From Hormiphora californensis (lineage: Eukaryota; Ctenophora; Tentaculata; Cydippida; Pleurobrachiidae), in NCBI GenBank assembly GCA_020137815.1, contig CM035350.1, positions 5,509,984 through 5,573,983 of the forward strand: 64,000 nucleotides of DNA. The letters are read 5' to 3'. Shown one piece after another: positions 9,783 through 19,737 of this stretch. Positions within the stretch are counted from its first letter, which is position 1. The number at the start of each line of letters is the position of its first letter. A model generated the notes under the pieces. That model did not search any database and was not told where the DNA came from. It saw only the letters and a program-made list of their open reading frames with translations. Made by a program: the position numbers and the translations under genes.

Positions 9783-10816
9783 GTGAGTATTTGTTGAAAT
9801 AATGGAACACTAGGTAAACATGGATTGAAATAATGGAACACTAGGTAAACATGGGTTGAAATAATGGAACACTAGGTAAACATGGGTTGAAATAATGGAA
9901 CACTAGGTAAACATGGGTTGAAATAATGGAACACTAGGTAAACATGGGTTGAAATAATGGAACACTAGGTAAATATGGGTTGAAATAATGGAACACTAGG
10001 TAAACATGGATTGAAATAATGGAACACTTGGTAAACATGGGTTGAAATAATGGAACACTAGGTAAGCATGGGTTGAAATAATGGAACACTAGGTAAACAT
10101 GGATTGAAATAATGGAACACTAGGTAAACATGGGTTGAAATAATGGAACACTAGGTAAACATGGGTTGAAATAATGGAACACTAGGTAAACATGGGTTGA
10201 AATAATGGAACACTAGGTAAACATGGGTTGAAATAATGGAACACTAGGTAAATATGGGTTGAAATAATGGAACACTAGGTAAACATGGATTGAAATAATG
10301 GAACACTTGGTAAACATGGGTTGAAATAATGGAACACTAGGTAAGCATGGGTTGAAATAATGGAACACTAGGTAAACATGGGTTGAAATAATGGAACACT
10401 AGGTAAACATGGGTTGAAATAATGGAACACTAGGTAAACATTGGTTGAAATAATGGAACACTAGGTAAACATGGGTTGAAATAATGGAACACTAGGTAAA
10501 CATGGGTTGAAATAATGGAACACTAGGTAAACATGGGTTGAAATAATGGAACACTAGGTAAACATGGGTTGAAATAATGGAACACTAGGTAAACATGGGT
10601 TGAAATAATGGAACACTAGGTAAACATGGGTTGAAATAATGGAACACTAGGTAAACATGGGTTGAAATAATGGAACACTAGGTAAACATGGGTTGAAATA
10701 ATGGAACACTAGGTAAACATGGGTTGAAATAATGGAACACTAGGTAAACATGGGTTGAAATAATGGAACACTAGGTAAACATGGGTTGAAATAATGGAAC
10801 ACTAGGTAAACATGGG
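9781..10816. repeat. 31-bp minisatellite starting at a splice donor, about 33 units
   Basis: Unit of 31 bp beginning AGGTAAACATGG and continuing GTTGAAATAATGGAACACT. The first unit is the exon 5 donor itself (AG|GTGAGTATTT followed by the same 19 bp), so every unit carries an AG|GTAAAC sequence resembling a 5' splice site. Copy 2 has a single unit at the same place (49399-49430). Variant units (AAATATGGG, CATGGAT, ACACTTGG, AAGCATGGG) occur in the same order near 9970-10065 and 10249-10345, which shows a nine-unit (279 bp) higher-order duplication. Confidence 0.93.
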
Positions 10817-11121
10817 TAAAAAATATCCCGCTAAACGGAAAAAACGTGCATCTAGTACTGAAACTGATTTACTTCTAAAAGTAATACATTCATAGATTTC
10901 CCTCAAGCAAAGAACAAATATGTATTGAGAATTGACCCCCCCCCCCCCTTTTTAAATCACGTTCTAAAGGTTCACTAGAGTTGAACTGTACGCGTTTTTT
11001 CCTTTATAAATGGAATTTTTGGTTGCTGCAGCCATGGGAAGTGTTTCCCACCATGTTTTGCCGCCATGGCTATGTCGGCAAAAAATTGAGGGAACCGCTA
11101 TGGAGGAAATGCTATGCATAT
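10817..11121. other. Intron segment without recognised gene
   Basis: AT-rich intron with a C run near 10937. It contains one arm of a palindrome (GGCTATGTCGGCAAAAAATT, near 11068) that is complete in copy 2 at 50264-50339. A 20-odd bp piece around AAACGTGCATCTAGTACTG recurs near 17600, so it is interspersed repeat debris. Confidence 0.6.
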
Positions 11122-12244
11122 ATGCATTTTTTTTTAACTTGTGCAACTACCAAATTTTTTCAAATGATCATAGCAAAATAGCTGTGGCCACTGGAAATTT
11201 ACTCAGCACCTCAAAAAATCGAGAAATATTAAAAGTTCAATTTAGTGAAAGAACGAAGTCTCTAGCTTACTCCAGTGAGGTGCTATAGCATTTCTACGCC
11301 GTGAGGTGCTATCGTGAGGTGCCCCCGATTTGTAGAAATACCGTTTGATCAAAAATCTCCAAACTTTCAGAAATGGTGGGGATATTTCTCACTCATCAGA
11401 TGAGGTGAAAACCATGGAAAAATTTACTCATTTGGTGAGGTGCAAGCCGATTTTAGAGCTAAAAGTTTACTCACTAGGGGTCAAATGAGTAAATAAAGAA
11501 TTGAAACTTGGCATAAAGCAAGATTAGACAATTTCCCTCCTGATTTACCGAAAATTTGCTCTAAAAATTACTCAGCGAGTGAGGTGCAGACCCTCAAAAA
11601 ATGACATATTTTACCTACTTCTCCAGTGCACCTCACAGGTTGAGCAATGACCTTGGAATCGATTAGGTAGTGTTTGGGGATGTCATATGAGCAAATTAAG
11701 GCCACTTTCAGAACTATATACTCACTGAGTGAGGTGCAATTAGCGTTTGAAGAAAATACAGTTTTTTGGGTGCACCTCACTCATTGAGCAAAATTTTTGG
11801 AACTTTTTTGGTACAAATGATGGTTTTGAGTCTACTGCAAGTATCTAGCTAGGAAAAGTCGTGAAACGTGAGGTGCTACGGGCTTAAAAGTAGCTGTAAG
11901 TATACAGTGTAACTTTAAACACCGGTTGCACCTCATAGATTGAGTAAGTTTGCTTACATATTTTAATGGTGTTTATTATGGACATTTTTCAGCATATTTT
12001 CGAAAATTTTAGGAAAAAATATTAAAATTTGACGGAATGGCACACGCTTTTGCAAACATGGTCACCGGCACCTCACGAGGTGAGTTTTTAATTTATTTTG
12101 CCTGTAAATCTATTCCCTATACACTTTTACACATAATATTCGTTGGAAAATAATATTTTTTGACAAAAACTATGATAAAAGTCGAAAAAACTGAACTTAT
12201 GTCATTTTCGGAAAAAATTTTGCACAAGTTAAAAAAAAATGACC
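11122..12244. mobile_element. 1.12 kb non-autonomous DNA transposon with GAGGTGC motif array
   Basis: Terminal inverted repeats contain CATTTTTTTTTAACTTGTGC at the left and its reverse complement at the right, flanked by ATAT on both sides. Copy 2 shows the empty site (GCTATGCATATCATATTG, 50350 and 55892). The interior has about a dozen GTGAGGTGC or GCACCTCAC motifs in both orientations, often preceded by ACTCANTGA, at irregular spacing from about 11270 to 12080. No ORF of note. Confidence 0.8.
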
Positions 12245-12299
12245 ATATCATATTGACTTACTTGACTTAAGTGGTATTCGCAAACGCTGTATGTCAATA

Positions 12300-13260
12300 T
12301 AAGAGAGATGGAGTGGGGAGACCCGAGACGGACGCTAGGTCTAACGCCTACGTCTAATCGGACTCTAAATATAATACTTTTTGCTCAAAATTTAGAGAGG
12401 ACTGTATGTCTACCAAGTCTAAAACAGGGGGACTTTATGTCTACAAAGTCTGAAACAAGTCTAAAAATAACGGTAGTTTAAGCCTAAAATCGTAGATTGC
12501 GAGCTATCGTTTTCGGCCGTTAGGCCGGAAACGAGAGCTCGCTGTGGTCCCTAACCTGTCCAGAATGGTTAGGGCTGTTGTTTGGGGTCGAGGTTAGGGT
12601 ATTGTTAGGGTTAGGTTTTAGACCTAGAGTCCTAGGACTTAACTCTTTGTCTAACGCCTGAGTATGGGGGACTCTAGGTAGGCGGTAAATGTTAACCAGA
12701 TCTGAGAGAAAACGTACGTGCAAAACCATGTTTTTGTCCATAACTCAGTCATTTCTTGACCAATTTGCAAAATCTTGGGCGCATTGGAAAGAGGACATTG
12801 AGCTCTTTCAAATGAGCTCAATAAAACTAAAATCGGCGCAAAATGCGCAGCGTCATGGCGCAAAATGCGCGTTTTCGCCACCACGCCGCGCAATTTGCGC
12901 CAATTTTCATTTTCTTGAGCTCATTTGAAAGATCTCGATGTCCTCTTTCCAATGAGCCAAAGATTTTGCAAATTGGTCAAGAAATGGCTGAGTTATGGGC
13001 AAAAACGTGCGAAATTCTCACAGATCTGGTTAACATTTACCGCCTACCGGGACTCTATGTCTACCAAGTCTAACACAGGGGGACTCTATGCCTAAAATTT
13101 TTTGCTAAGTCTAAAAAAACCGGACTCTAATGTTAGACTTAGAGTCCGTTTTTGACTTAGAGTCCGCCTTTTTTTAGTCCGCGACTCCATAGAGTGCTAC
13201 GCTCCGAATCCGTGGGGTGAGACACCCGGAAACGAAAGCTGATCATTCTGGGATACATAT
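12300..13260. repeat. Dispersed repeat with degenerate GGACTCTATGTCTA motifs and telomere-like tract
   Basis: Degenerate repeats of GGACTCTATGTCTACCAAG and CTAACGCC flank a tract with TTAGGGTATTGTTAGGG (about 12570-12615). The block recurs in copy 2 at 50440-50890 and 55980-56440, and its central part recurs at 27866-27970. In this copy it is interrupted by the element at 12677-13048. The TTAGGG-like motifs are imperfect and few, so this is not a telomere. Confidence 0.7.
12677..13048. mobile_element. 372-bp foldback element with 9-bp target duplication (Mutator-like MITE)
   Basis: Begins GGTAGGCGGTAAATGTTAAC and ends with the inverse, with long imperfect arms almost to the centre. Flanked by GGGACTCTA at 12668-12676 and 13049-13057. 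Copies at 50755 and 56300 have the site once. Nine-base duplication plus long terminal inverted repeats points to a Mutator-like origin. Non-coding. Confidence 0.8.
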
Positions 13261-13531
13261 ATCTATCAATGCTGATTGATGATTTGGTCATGGAGCAGCT
13301 TTGGGTTTGGAAGTGGAAGGCACAAACAACCCGGGCGGGGAAATGAAAATTGCAATATCGATCAAAATGAAACTTTTCACAATGCTAAGAGAGCTTGTTA
13401 TAAACTCCGCTTGACAACTTAATTAGTTCTGGCTCTAATACGCTTTTTACCTGACAAAATGTAATTTATTTTACAACTGACAAAACCCTATCTATCAGTC
13501 TGTTAGTTATTTAACTGAAAAACGCGTACAG
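13261..13531. other. Intron segment conserved between both copies
   Basis: Single-copy intron sequence nearly identical to 55121-55402 and 57550-57831. Contains the uninterrupted TA site (GGATACATATATCTATC, near 13251) into which another element inserted in copy 2. No gene seen. Confidence 0.7.
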
Positions 13532-13827
13532 GCGAAGATGTCATGCCGCTGAGGGTAGCCGCGACGAAGGCTTGTCTGAATCTGAATTGTGCTACGGAGG
13601 CATTCCTAAGAGAGGAGGATCAAAATAACAGTCTCCTGGTGGAGGTGACCCTAGCACACTCTTACAAGAATCCCTCCCTGCTGGACCGGATATTGGGTGA
13701 AGCGGGGGATAGTAGCAGGGACGCTGTAATGCGTGCTAAATTGTGGCTGAGAGCTGGGGAAATGGGCCAGCAAGGTGGTATAAAATCTGCAGTGGATGCC
13801 CTACAGGAGGTGGACCTAACAAACGAG
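13532..13827 (+). CDS. PRKDC: PRKDC copy 1, exon 6 (FAT domain)
   Basis: Acceptor GCGTACAG, donor GTAAAC, enters in phase 1 (G|GC gives Gly) and leaves in phase 0. Encodes MPLRVAATKACLNLNC... and KLWLRAGEMGQQGG, alpha-helical TPR-like repeats consistent with FAT. The copy at 57832-58127 is intact, and a third truncated version sits at 55403-55466. Confidence 0.9.
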
Positions 13828-13845
13828 GTAAACCCACCCTTTCAT

Positions 13846-14665
13846 AATAATAATAATAATAATAATAATAACAGAATTTGTATACACGCTCAGACCCCGT
13901 AGGGTACCAGAATCCAAAAAAACACTAGTACTACGGAGCTTCAGAGCGGTTCACCTCTGCATATAAAACCTAAAACTCTAGATAAACTATAAGAAAAAAG
14001 TCCAATTTCTAGTAAAAAGTCCGGTACTCAGTTGCTCAAAGTCCTGTCACAAAACCTTGTCAAAATCATAAACACAGACATTTTAACACAGTTCAATACG
14101 CTCACGTTCACGCCCTCACACCTCCACCTCCATAACCTTGCCTCCTCGGATCCCAAAGGTCTTGCCTGGAGCCGCCGCCTTCCTCTCCTTTAGCTCAGCC
14201 ACCAACTTCCTCCTCTCCTCTCTCTCATCCGGGGAACGGTCTGGTGAGATGTACAGATCTTTGTACCTATCACACTTCTTCAGGCCACTCTTGCGGGACA
14301 GGATCAGATCTCGAAATTCACGGCCAGACAGGCGCAGTTTGACAGGTCGGTCAGTACCCTCCTTGTACTTTCCGAGACGCTTCATGCTGTAAACACTAGT
14401 CACGCATTCACCCATGTAGTCGAAAACTCCACAAACTGAATGTTCCAGATCCTTACTACTTTCACTGGGATCATCAAATAGTCCATGTACAATGACGTTG
14501 CTTGTCCTGTCCTCTGTAGCACTCGTTATTGCTGTACGAATACGCTTCGGAGCTAGAGCATTGTCACAACTCTTTTTCAGAACCGAGGAAAATGTCTTTA
14601 TCTCCTCTTCAGCAATAGCCTGCACAGCAGTAATCTCCATATCTCGCTTCCCCAACAACTTCATA
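13846..14665 (-). mobile_element. LINE insertion carrying only an ORF1-like gene, with (ATT)n tail
   Basis: Absent from copy 2 (CCCTTTCATATAGCC at 58136). On the - strand the order is an ORF1-like reading frame, about 235 bp of 3' UTR, then a (TTA)n tail at 13872-13841. Simple-repeat tails of this kind occur in CR1/L2/RTE-type LINEs. There is no reverse transcriptase, so it is either internally deleted or a half-element. Confidence 0.7.
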
Positions 14666-14679
14666 AAAATAAATGTCAT
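14116..14679 (-). CDS. ORF1-like protein of a LINE
   Basis: 187-residue frame with NVIVHGLFDD (near residue 60), MKRLGKYKEG, RPVKLRLSGREFRDLIL and YKDLYISPDRSPDEREERRK, ending in a Lys/Glu-rich helix. This resembles the RNA-binding ORF1 or N-terminal region of animal LINEs. The first codons run into flanking DNA (the insertion border is near 14665), so the true start is uncertain and may be truncated. Product unproven. Confidence 0.55.
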   Translation of the reverse strand: MTFIFMKLLGKRDMEITAVQAIAEEEIKTFSSVLKKSCDNALAPKRIRTAITSATEDRTSNVIVHGLFDDPSESSKDLEHSVCGVFDYMGECVTSVYSMKRLGKYKEGTDRPVKLRLSGREFRDLILSRKSGLKKCDRYKDLYISPDRSPDEREERRKLVAELKERKAAAPGKTFGIRGGKVMEVEV

Positions 14680-14766
14680 AAAATGTGCACCTAATTCTAT
14701 AGCCGAAGGCCGAATTGCATCAACTAGTAATACAAACTGTGATACAGAATCAAGTTGTAGTTATAT

Positions 14767-14889
14767 TATGCCAAAAACTAACAGAAATTAGTTGGCTGGA
14801 AAGGTGACCATTTTGTTGTCAAACTGACACCTTTGCCCTCTCCGGGTTTCATCATTATCTTTCCCTCACTGATTTCTATCTCTCTTTCA

Positions 14890-14944
<55 letters not shown>

Positions 14945-15703
14945 TCTCTCTCTTTCTCCCTGATTTACCCCTGATCATATCCGTAACCCGGGCCGGGCAA
15001 AGGTGTCAGTTTGACAACAAAATGGTCACCTTTCCAGCCAACTAATTTCTGTTAGTTTTTGGCATAATTGGGGTATATTTTTGGTATTTTCTGATGTGAA
15101 ATACAATGTAAGACATGTCTGGACGTGTAAAGACCCTCAGGAATTGCTAAAATACGAAAATTTCAATTTTGACGTCATTATGACGTCATAGCGTAACGTC
15201 ACGACGTTATAACGTCAAGATAGTGATACATTATTATCAGGCTCATCTAGATAAAGATGCTGACCAAGTTTGAGATCGATTGGACAAGATTTGAGGTCGC
15301 TCTGGCGAAAAACGCATTATCGTCATATCTATTTTCATACAGTCTTAACACTTCAGACGCGATTTGAGACCCTTAGAAATAGAGTTTCACAAATTCGCGA
15401 TATAGTTTCTGAAAGTTTAGACGATTATCTTTCGTAAGTGTGGTCTCCGTTTTTCAATCAGAAGCCGTCTTTAGGGTGTAAATTGAGCTCAAAGAATTTT
15501 GGATGATTTGAATAATGTCTTATCTTTATGACAGTTTGTTGAGACGTTCTGGTTGGACCTAGAACATAAAAACTATTCGTCTACACAATTCGAACGATTA
15601 TCTTTCGAATGCAACAAACGAGAAGTGTCTATCGTATGTCGTTTTCTCTCAAAAACGATTATAAATTTGGTAAAACAGCGTCTATCCATAGATACATAGA
15701 TAC

Positions 15704-15736
<33 letters not shown>

Positions 15737-15993
15737 CCCGGGACATTTATTGCTTTTTTCACGATGCCATATCACTAAAACTAAAAGAGATAGAGACTTG
15801 CCCTTTTAAACTACAGTAGATCTAGACTATGTGACACTGTATAACAAATTTCAGACCGATCGGTGCAGTGGGGGCCTCCCTATGGGCGTCGCAAAATGCC
15901 ATTTTTGGCTAAAAACTGAAAAAAGTTATTACTGCACTCTGGCACGCGCGGCTGGGGGAGGGGATGGTCACCTTTGCGCTTGCCAGCGCAGTG
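14767..15993. mobile_element. Non-autonomous DNA element, family A, copy 2
   Basis: About 1.2 kb. The hairpin at 14767-15066 has arms beginning TATGCCAAAAACTAAC, and a (CT)n loop at 14884-14953. It continues with TGACGTCA-like sites (near 15175), a body homologous to 8490-8800 (GATGCTGACCAAGTTTGAGA) and a GATA microsatellite (15700-15735), and ends GGTCACCTTTGCGCTTGCC. Each copy of the family has its own hairpin-arm sequence, matched within the copy and different between copies. Confidence 0.75.
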
Positions 15994-16220
15994 ACCTACC
16001 TAGTAGTACATACCCAATGTTTGCTAGACAGCGATACAGTGCTCTATCCCTTTACAGAGAGCTAATATAACAACATCAAAAGAAAACGATTTTCTTTTGA
16101 TATTTTATTTGGTAGTATAAAACATACATACCTAGCCCATCCCACCCAACTATAGACAACTATATATTCTGCTTTTAAAACTCAGATTCCATGTCCTAAC
16201 TCCTCGTACGTTGCACCTAG
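15994..16220. other. Short intron remainder before exon 7
   Basis: Contains a small inverted repeat (TCAAAAGAAAACGATTTTCTTTTGA, arms of 11-12 bp near 16075) shared with copy 2 near 58337. No other feature. Confidence 0.5.
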
Positions 16221-16372
16221 ACTGTGAACAATCTAGAGGTTGTAATAGAGCTATGCCTCTCACTACTGCAAGAATTCGCCGACAAAGATGATAGCAGCAT
16301 TGTTGATAGTTTAACAGAATCGAGTAAACTGACAACCTCTGTTCTCTGGGAATCAACTATGCAAGCTTTGAG
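16221..16372 (+). CDS. PRKDC: PRKDC copy 1, exon 7 (FAT domain)
   Basis: Acceptor GCACCTAG, donor GTGAGC, phase 0 to 2. Encodes TVNNLEVVIELCLSLLQEFA and VLWESTMQAL. Helical FAT segment. Copy 2 counterpart at 58541-58692 differs at two residues. Confidence 0.85.
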
Positions 16373-17105
16373 GTGAGCTGATGATATTAGGGTGATATAT
16401 ATGTTATCAAGAGTCACAGTGTCGTTATAGGAAACGAGGGTTTCTGTTAGGACAAGGAATTTTAACAACTCAACTTTTATACGTACCCACATCTTAATAA
16501 TCAGTATAGAGTTAGGAGAAAATCAGAAAAAAGACTGGGGTTGGTCCTCCCTACATATTATATTAGAATGGGGGGGGGGCTGTCACAAGAATCTCAGCTA
16601 CCCTTGGTGGCGCCGTCACCTCTCTGCTTACAATGGGCTTCGTTTTGGCGCGCTACGCGCGCGAGTCGTAAGGGTGACTGCGTCACCAACAGCTACCCTA
16701 TTTACCAGATTTTTGAGATTTCTTCCCTGCGGGCATTCGCGAACGAAGAGTGTGAGGTATCTTCGATACCAAATAAATCTCACGTTTTTTGCCCAAAAAA
16801 CCGAAAATCTCACCAAAATCTTATCTTTCGAAAGTGATGGCGATTTCCTTGTGGCGAGCCCCCCCCCCTTTCCCTGTTTAAAATACCCGATGTATGTGAT
16901 GGATAATGTATAAATTGCACGCCTTCCAAGTTCCATGGAAGGGGGATAGTTAACAGTTATAATATGTCTCCCTATACCCGAAGGTGGTTAAATCAAGTAT
17001 AGCTACTTTATAAACCGCCCTCCCTGTTTATAACCCGCACTGCCTCAGTGCCTCTCCCTCCCCTCTTTTTCTATCTCTACTTCCCTCCCTCACACGAATT
17101 GTCTA
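16373..17105. other. Intron segment, no gene recognised
   Basis: Includes G and C homopolymers (16570, 16860) and sequence shared with copy 2 (58693-58860 and 59740-60060). Nothing coding is supported. Confidence 0.55.
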
Positions 17106-17270
17106 TAAAGTCGGATTTTTTTAAGTTGTCACCCTAAAATGACCACGCATGTGAAATTTATCAATTTTGACGCGCACACCATACTATACCACACGTTAAC
17201 ATGTGATGTGACGCGCAAAAACATTCCGCACACGAAAAGGGGGGTGACAACTTCAAAAAATCCGACTTTA
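17106..17270. mobile_element. Foldback MITE with TAAAGTCGGA termini
   Basis: Arms TAAAGTCGGATTTTTT...GTTGTCACCC and the inverse at 17243-17270. The right half recurs at 30342-30451 next to PRKDC exon 15, so it is a small mobile family. Confidence 0.7.
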
Positions 17271-17391
17271 AAGTGTGTTTCAAACGACTTGACCCGTAAT
17301 TCTTGGAATTGGGCGCATTGCGCGTGTATTTACAAAGGGGAAATCCTGAATTTCCAGGAATCTCAGGTCAAGTCGTTTGAAACGCACTTTA
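17268..17391. repeat. 124-bp palindrome
   Basis: Arms AAAGTGTGTTTCAAACGACT and its inverse CGTTTGAAACGCACTTT, with a second small hairpin (GGAAATCCTGAATTTCC) inside. It abuts the previous MITE. Probably a separate foldback element. Confidence 0.65.
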
Positions 17392-17409
17392 GTCGCTGAC
17401 CTAATATTA

Positions 17410-18325
17410 GAGCGTTTCAGAAATAACTTCGTGTCCCGATATCTCCAAAAGTATATCAGATATCTACACGAAACCTTTTCTAGCATGTTATTTGAACTCT
17501 TGACTACACACAACAATTTTCATTTTGAAAAATTTAATCAAGGTTGGCTCTGGGCGAACCCGGAAATGTACCTTACTCAAAATGCCGCTGCACGGGAAAA
17601 ACGTGCATAGTACTGAAACTGCTGTACTTCTCAAAAATTGGTTCTAAGGGATATTTTATTGCATCAAGCTTGTTCATTAGACAATTCTCTATCGTTTAAG
17701 ATGTAGTGGAAAGTCCTAGCTTCATTCGTTGCTGAGCAATGAGCCTTTGAAAATCCTTGGCAAAATTTTGAAATTTTCACTTCCGGGTCTCTTCACGTTT
17801 TATAGGACTGACGTATAACCGATATCTTGGCAGCAAAAGATAGCTCTAAGTAAGCTTTAAGCCATTGTGAAGTCAATTATTCGCTTCATCGGCTTATTGA
17901 AGTCAAAAATTGACGTTTTCGAACATACCCCTAAAATGAGCCAAAAATTTAGGTCAAATTTCGCCATTTTTCGTTTTTTCATGTTACATCTACTGTTCTA
18001 AATGTTTTTAGTCAACGCGTCGAGACCCAAATCACATATATATCTCATCCTTAGACGATTTGCTATCGATTGAGCACTACGGGAGGTCAAACATCTTTAC
18101 CAGCTTTCTTCCAGTGGCGTTTAGAAAAAGTTGGTAACCCCGTGCAGCGGCAGCACGACTTATGGTGTCAACGAACCAAATTTCGAGTACTTAAGGTTGT
18201 CATATATAATTCAGAACATGTTTCTAGGAAGAGAATCGTCCAATGAACAGAATAAAATTAGGTAGAAGTCTCTATCTCTTATAGATCCCGAAATATCGCG
18301 ACACGAAGTTATTTCTGAAACGCTC
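17410..18325. mobile_element. 0.9 kb DNA transposon with TA duplication (Tc1/mariner-like, non-coding)
   Basis: Terminal inverted repeats GAGCGTTTCAGAAATAACTT and inverse, flanked by TA on both sides. The interior has no long ORF. Only a TA-adjacent relic site is seen in copy 2 (near 60100). Confidence 0.7.
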
Positions 18326-18371
18326 TAGTATATAAAATCCTTCGTTTAACATGCACCATTTGCCAATATAG

Positions 18372-18402
18372 GCGAGGCAGTAGGAAAGGTAGTTTAACGT
18401 CG
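18372..18402 (+). pseudogene. Partial decoy duplicate of PRKDC exon 8
   Basis: An acceptor-like CCAATATAG followed by the first about 30 bp of exon 8 (GCGAGGCAGTAGGAAAGG), then divergence. The flanking TAAAATCCTTCGTTTAAC is duplicated too. The real exon lies 150 bp downstream. Copy 2 has only one version. Confidence 0.7.
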
Positions 18403-18521
18403 CTGATGTAATATATAAAAACCTTCGTTTTTTTTCATGACTTCATCGTTCCTATATCTTTATCATCGGGGAGATGCAATGATAAAAACCTTCGTTTAAC
18501 ATGCACCATTTTCCAATACAG

Positions 18522-18606
18522 GCGAGGCAGTAGGAAAGGTAGTTTAACGTTCCCAAGTATACTACAATGTATAGCGCAAGAGGGCCGTCTTTCTCTCCTA
18601 TCCCAG
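18522..18606 (+). CDS. PRKDC: PRKDC copy 1, exon 8 (end of FAT)
   Basis: Acceptor CCAATACAG, donor GTCAGT, 85 nt, phase 2 to 0. Encodes RGSRKGSLTFPSILQCIAQE, which lines up with the ARLKFPRLLQIIERYP segment of vertebrate DNA-PKcs. The short length makes borders depend on phase matching with neighbours, which is perfect. Confidence 0.85.
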
Positions 18607-19259
18607 GTCAGTTCTACAAAACATTGTGGCTTGTCATGTTCTAACCCTGTGTGCAGTGAGACAGGGCCGAACAAGATAAGCTAACTAAACTAGCTAAACT
18701 AGCATGCTGTTTATTCGGTTTATTGTTAGTGTCAGAGCCTGATACCCAGGGATAGGGAATTTGTCCAGTAAATCGTGGTGAAATTTAGGGCGGATAATCG
18801 ACTGCATTTCTAGAAGAAAATTCCCAGAAACTTTTTTTTTGACAAATTTTCCAAACTCAACCCACTCAGGGCCCACTCCAAATTGTTCAAATTTTATTTA
18901 TCCGAAAAGTCCAATTTAATTGCTTTATCTGTTTTCTATAATCAGCACTTGAAAAATGTGGATAGCAAATCGTGTGGATAACGGGCTCAACCGCATGATG
19001 ATCGTGCTAGCAATATGAAATTTTAGTATGTATACACAAGAATGGGTATTCACAATATGAATTAGTTCAGTTTTATCTTTTTTTTACTCAACGTGTGTGG
19101 ACGAGTTTCCCACAACAATTATCATTCCATGCAATTGTCCACAAAATTGAGGCATAGTTACAAGGATTACTCAACCAGGTGGATACTCATAAAACTTTTA
19201 TGCTTTTATCCACAATGGTTGAGCGGGGGTTGAGCAATCGATTTAATTATTTAAAATTA
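18607..19259. other. AT-rich intron segment, no gene recognised
   Basis: No repeats or coding signal beyond short homopolymers (T run near 19080). Confidence 0.5.
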
Positions 19260-19432
19260 CAGTCGGACCCCGATTTAGGGACACCCTCGGGGGAAAGGCT
19301 CTTGTCCACTAAATCGGGGTGTCCACTAAATCGGGGTCAAATAAGGTTAATTTCCCATATCGGGGGAAAAAAAATCATGTCTCTAAATCGGGGTGCCACT
19401 AAATCGGGGGCCCCTAAATCGGGGTCCGACTG
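19260..19432. mobile_element. pogo/Tigger-type MITE
   Basis: Termini CAGTCGGACCCCGATTTA and inverse, flanked by TA, as in pogo/Tigger elements. Inside are several TAAATCGGGG repeats. A family member is at 58914-59082 in copy 2. Confidence 0.8.
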
Positions 19433-19564
19433 TAATATTATTTAAGTGTCTAGAAGGTGTCTAAGTGGTATAAAAATTAGTTTTAATTATTTTGGTTGAT
19501 GTTTCGAACGCCAAAAAATCGAAATTTCAGCAGACTTTTTGACCGTGATCATATGATAATAAGT

Positions 19565-19737
19565 GTTGTTATGTTCTAACTTCTAACCCTCCTTTACATT
19601 TGTAAAGGAGGTATTGTCTGGCTAGACTGTGTTTCGGGCGCCCCGCACCTACCTTTACAAATGTAAAGGGAGGGTTAGAACATAACAAAGGAGGTGTGTT
19701 TCGCGGGTGGGGCGCACGAAACACAGTCTAGCTAGGC
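19565..19737. repeat. Nested palindromic element
   Basis: Two interleaved inverted repeats: TTGTTATGTTCTAAC with its inverse near 19670, and GCTAGACTGTGTTTCG with CGAAACACAGTCTAGC near 19720. A further degenerate piece lies near 19870. Probably a MITE cluster. Confidence 0.65.

Noticed and set aside
9781-10816. CRISPR-like array of 31-bp repeats
   Set aside because: There are no unique spacers; the whole unit repeats without interruption, in an animal intron. It is a minisatellite.
12570-12615. Interstitial telomere (TTAGGG repeats)
   Set aside because: Only a few imperfect units occur, inside a dispersed repeat that recurs at 27.9, 50.7 and 56.2 kb. Not a telomere remnant.
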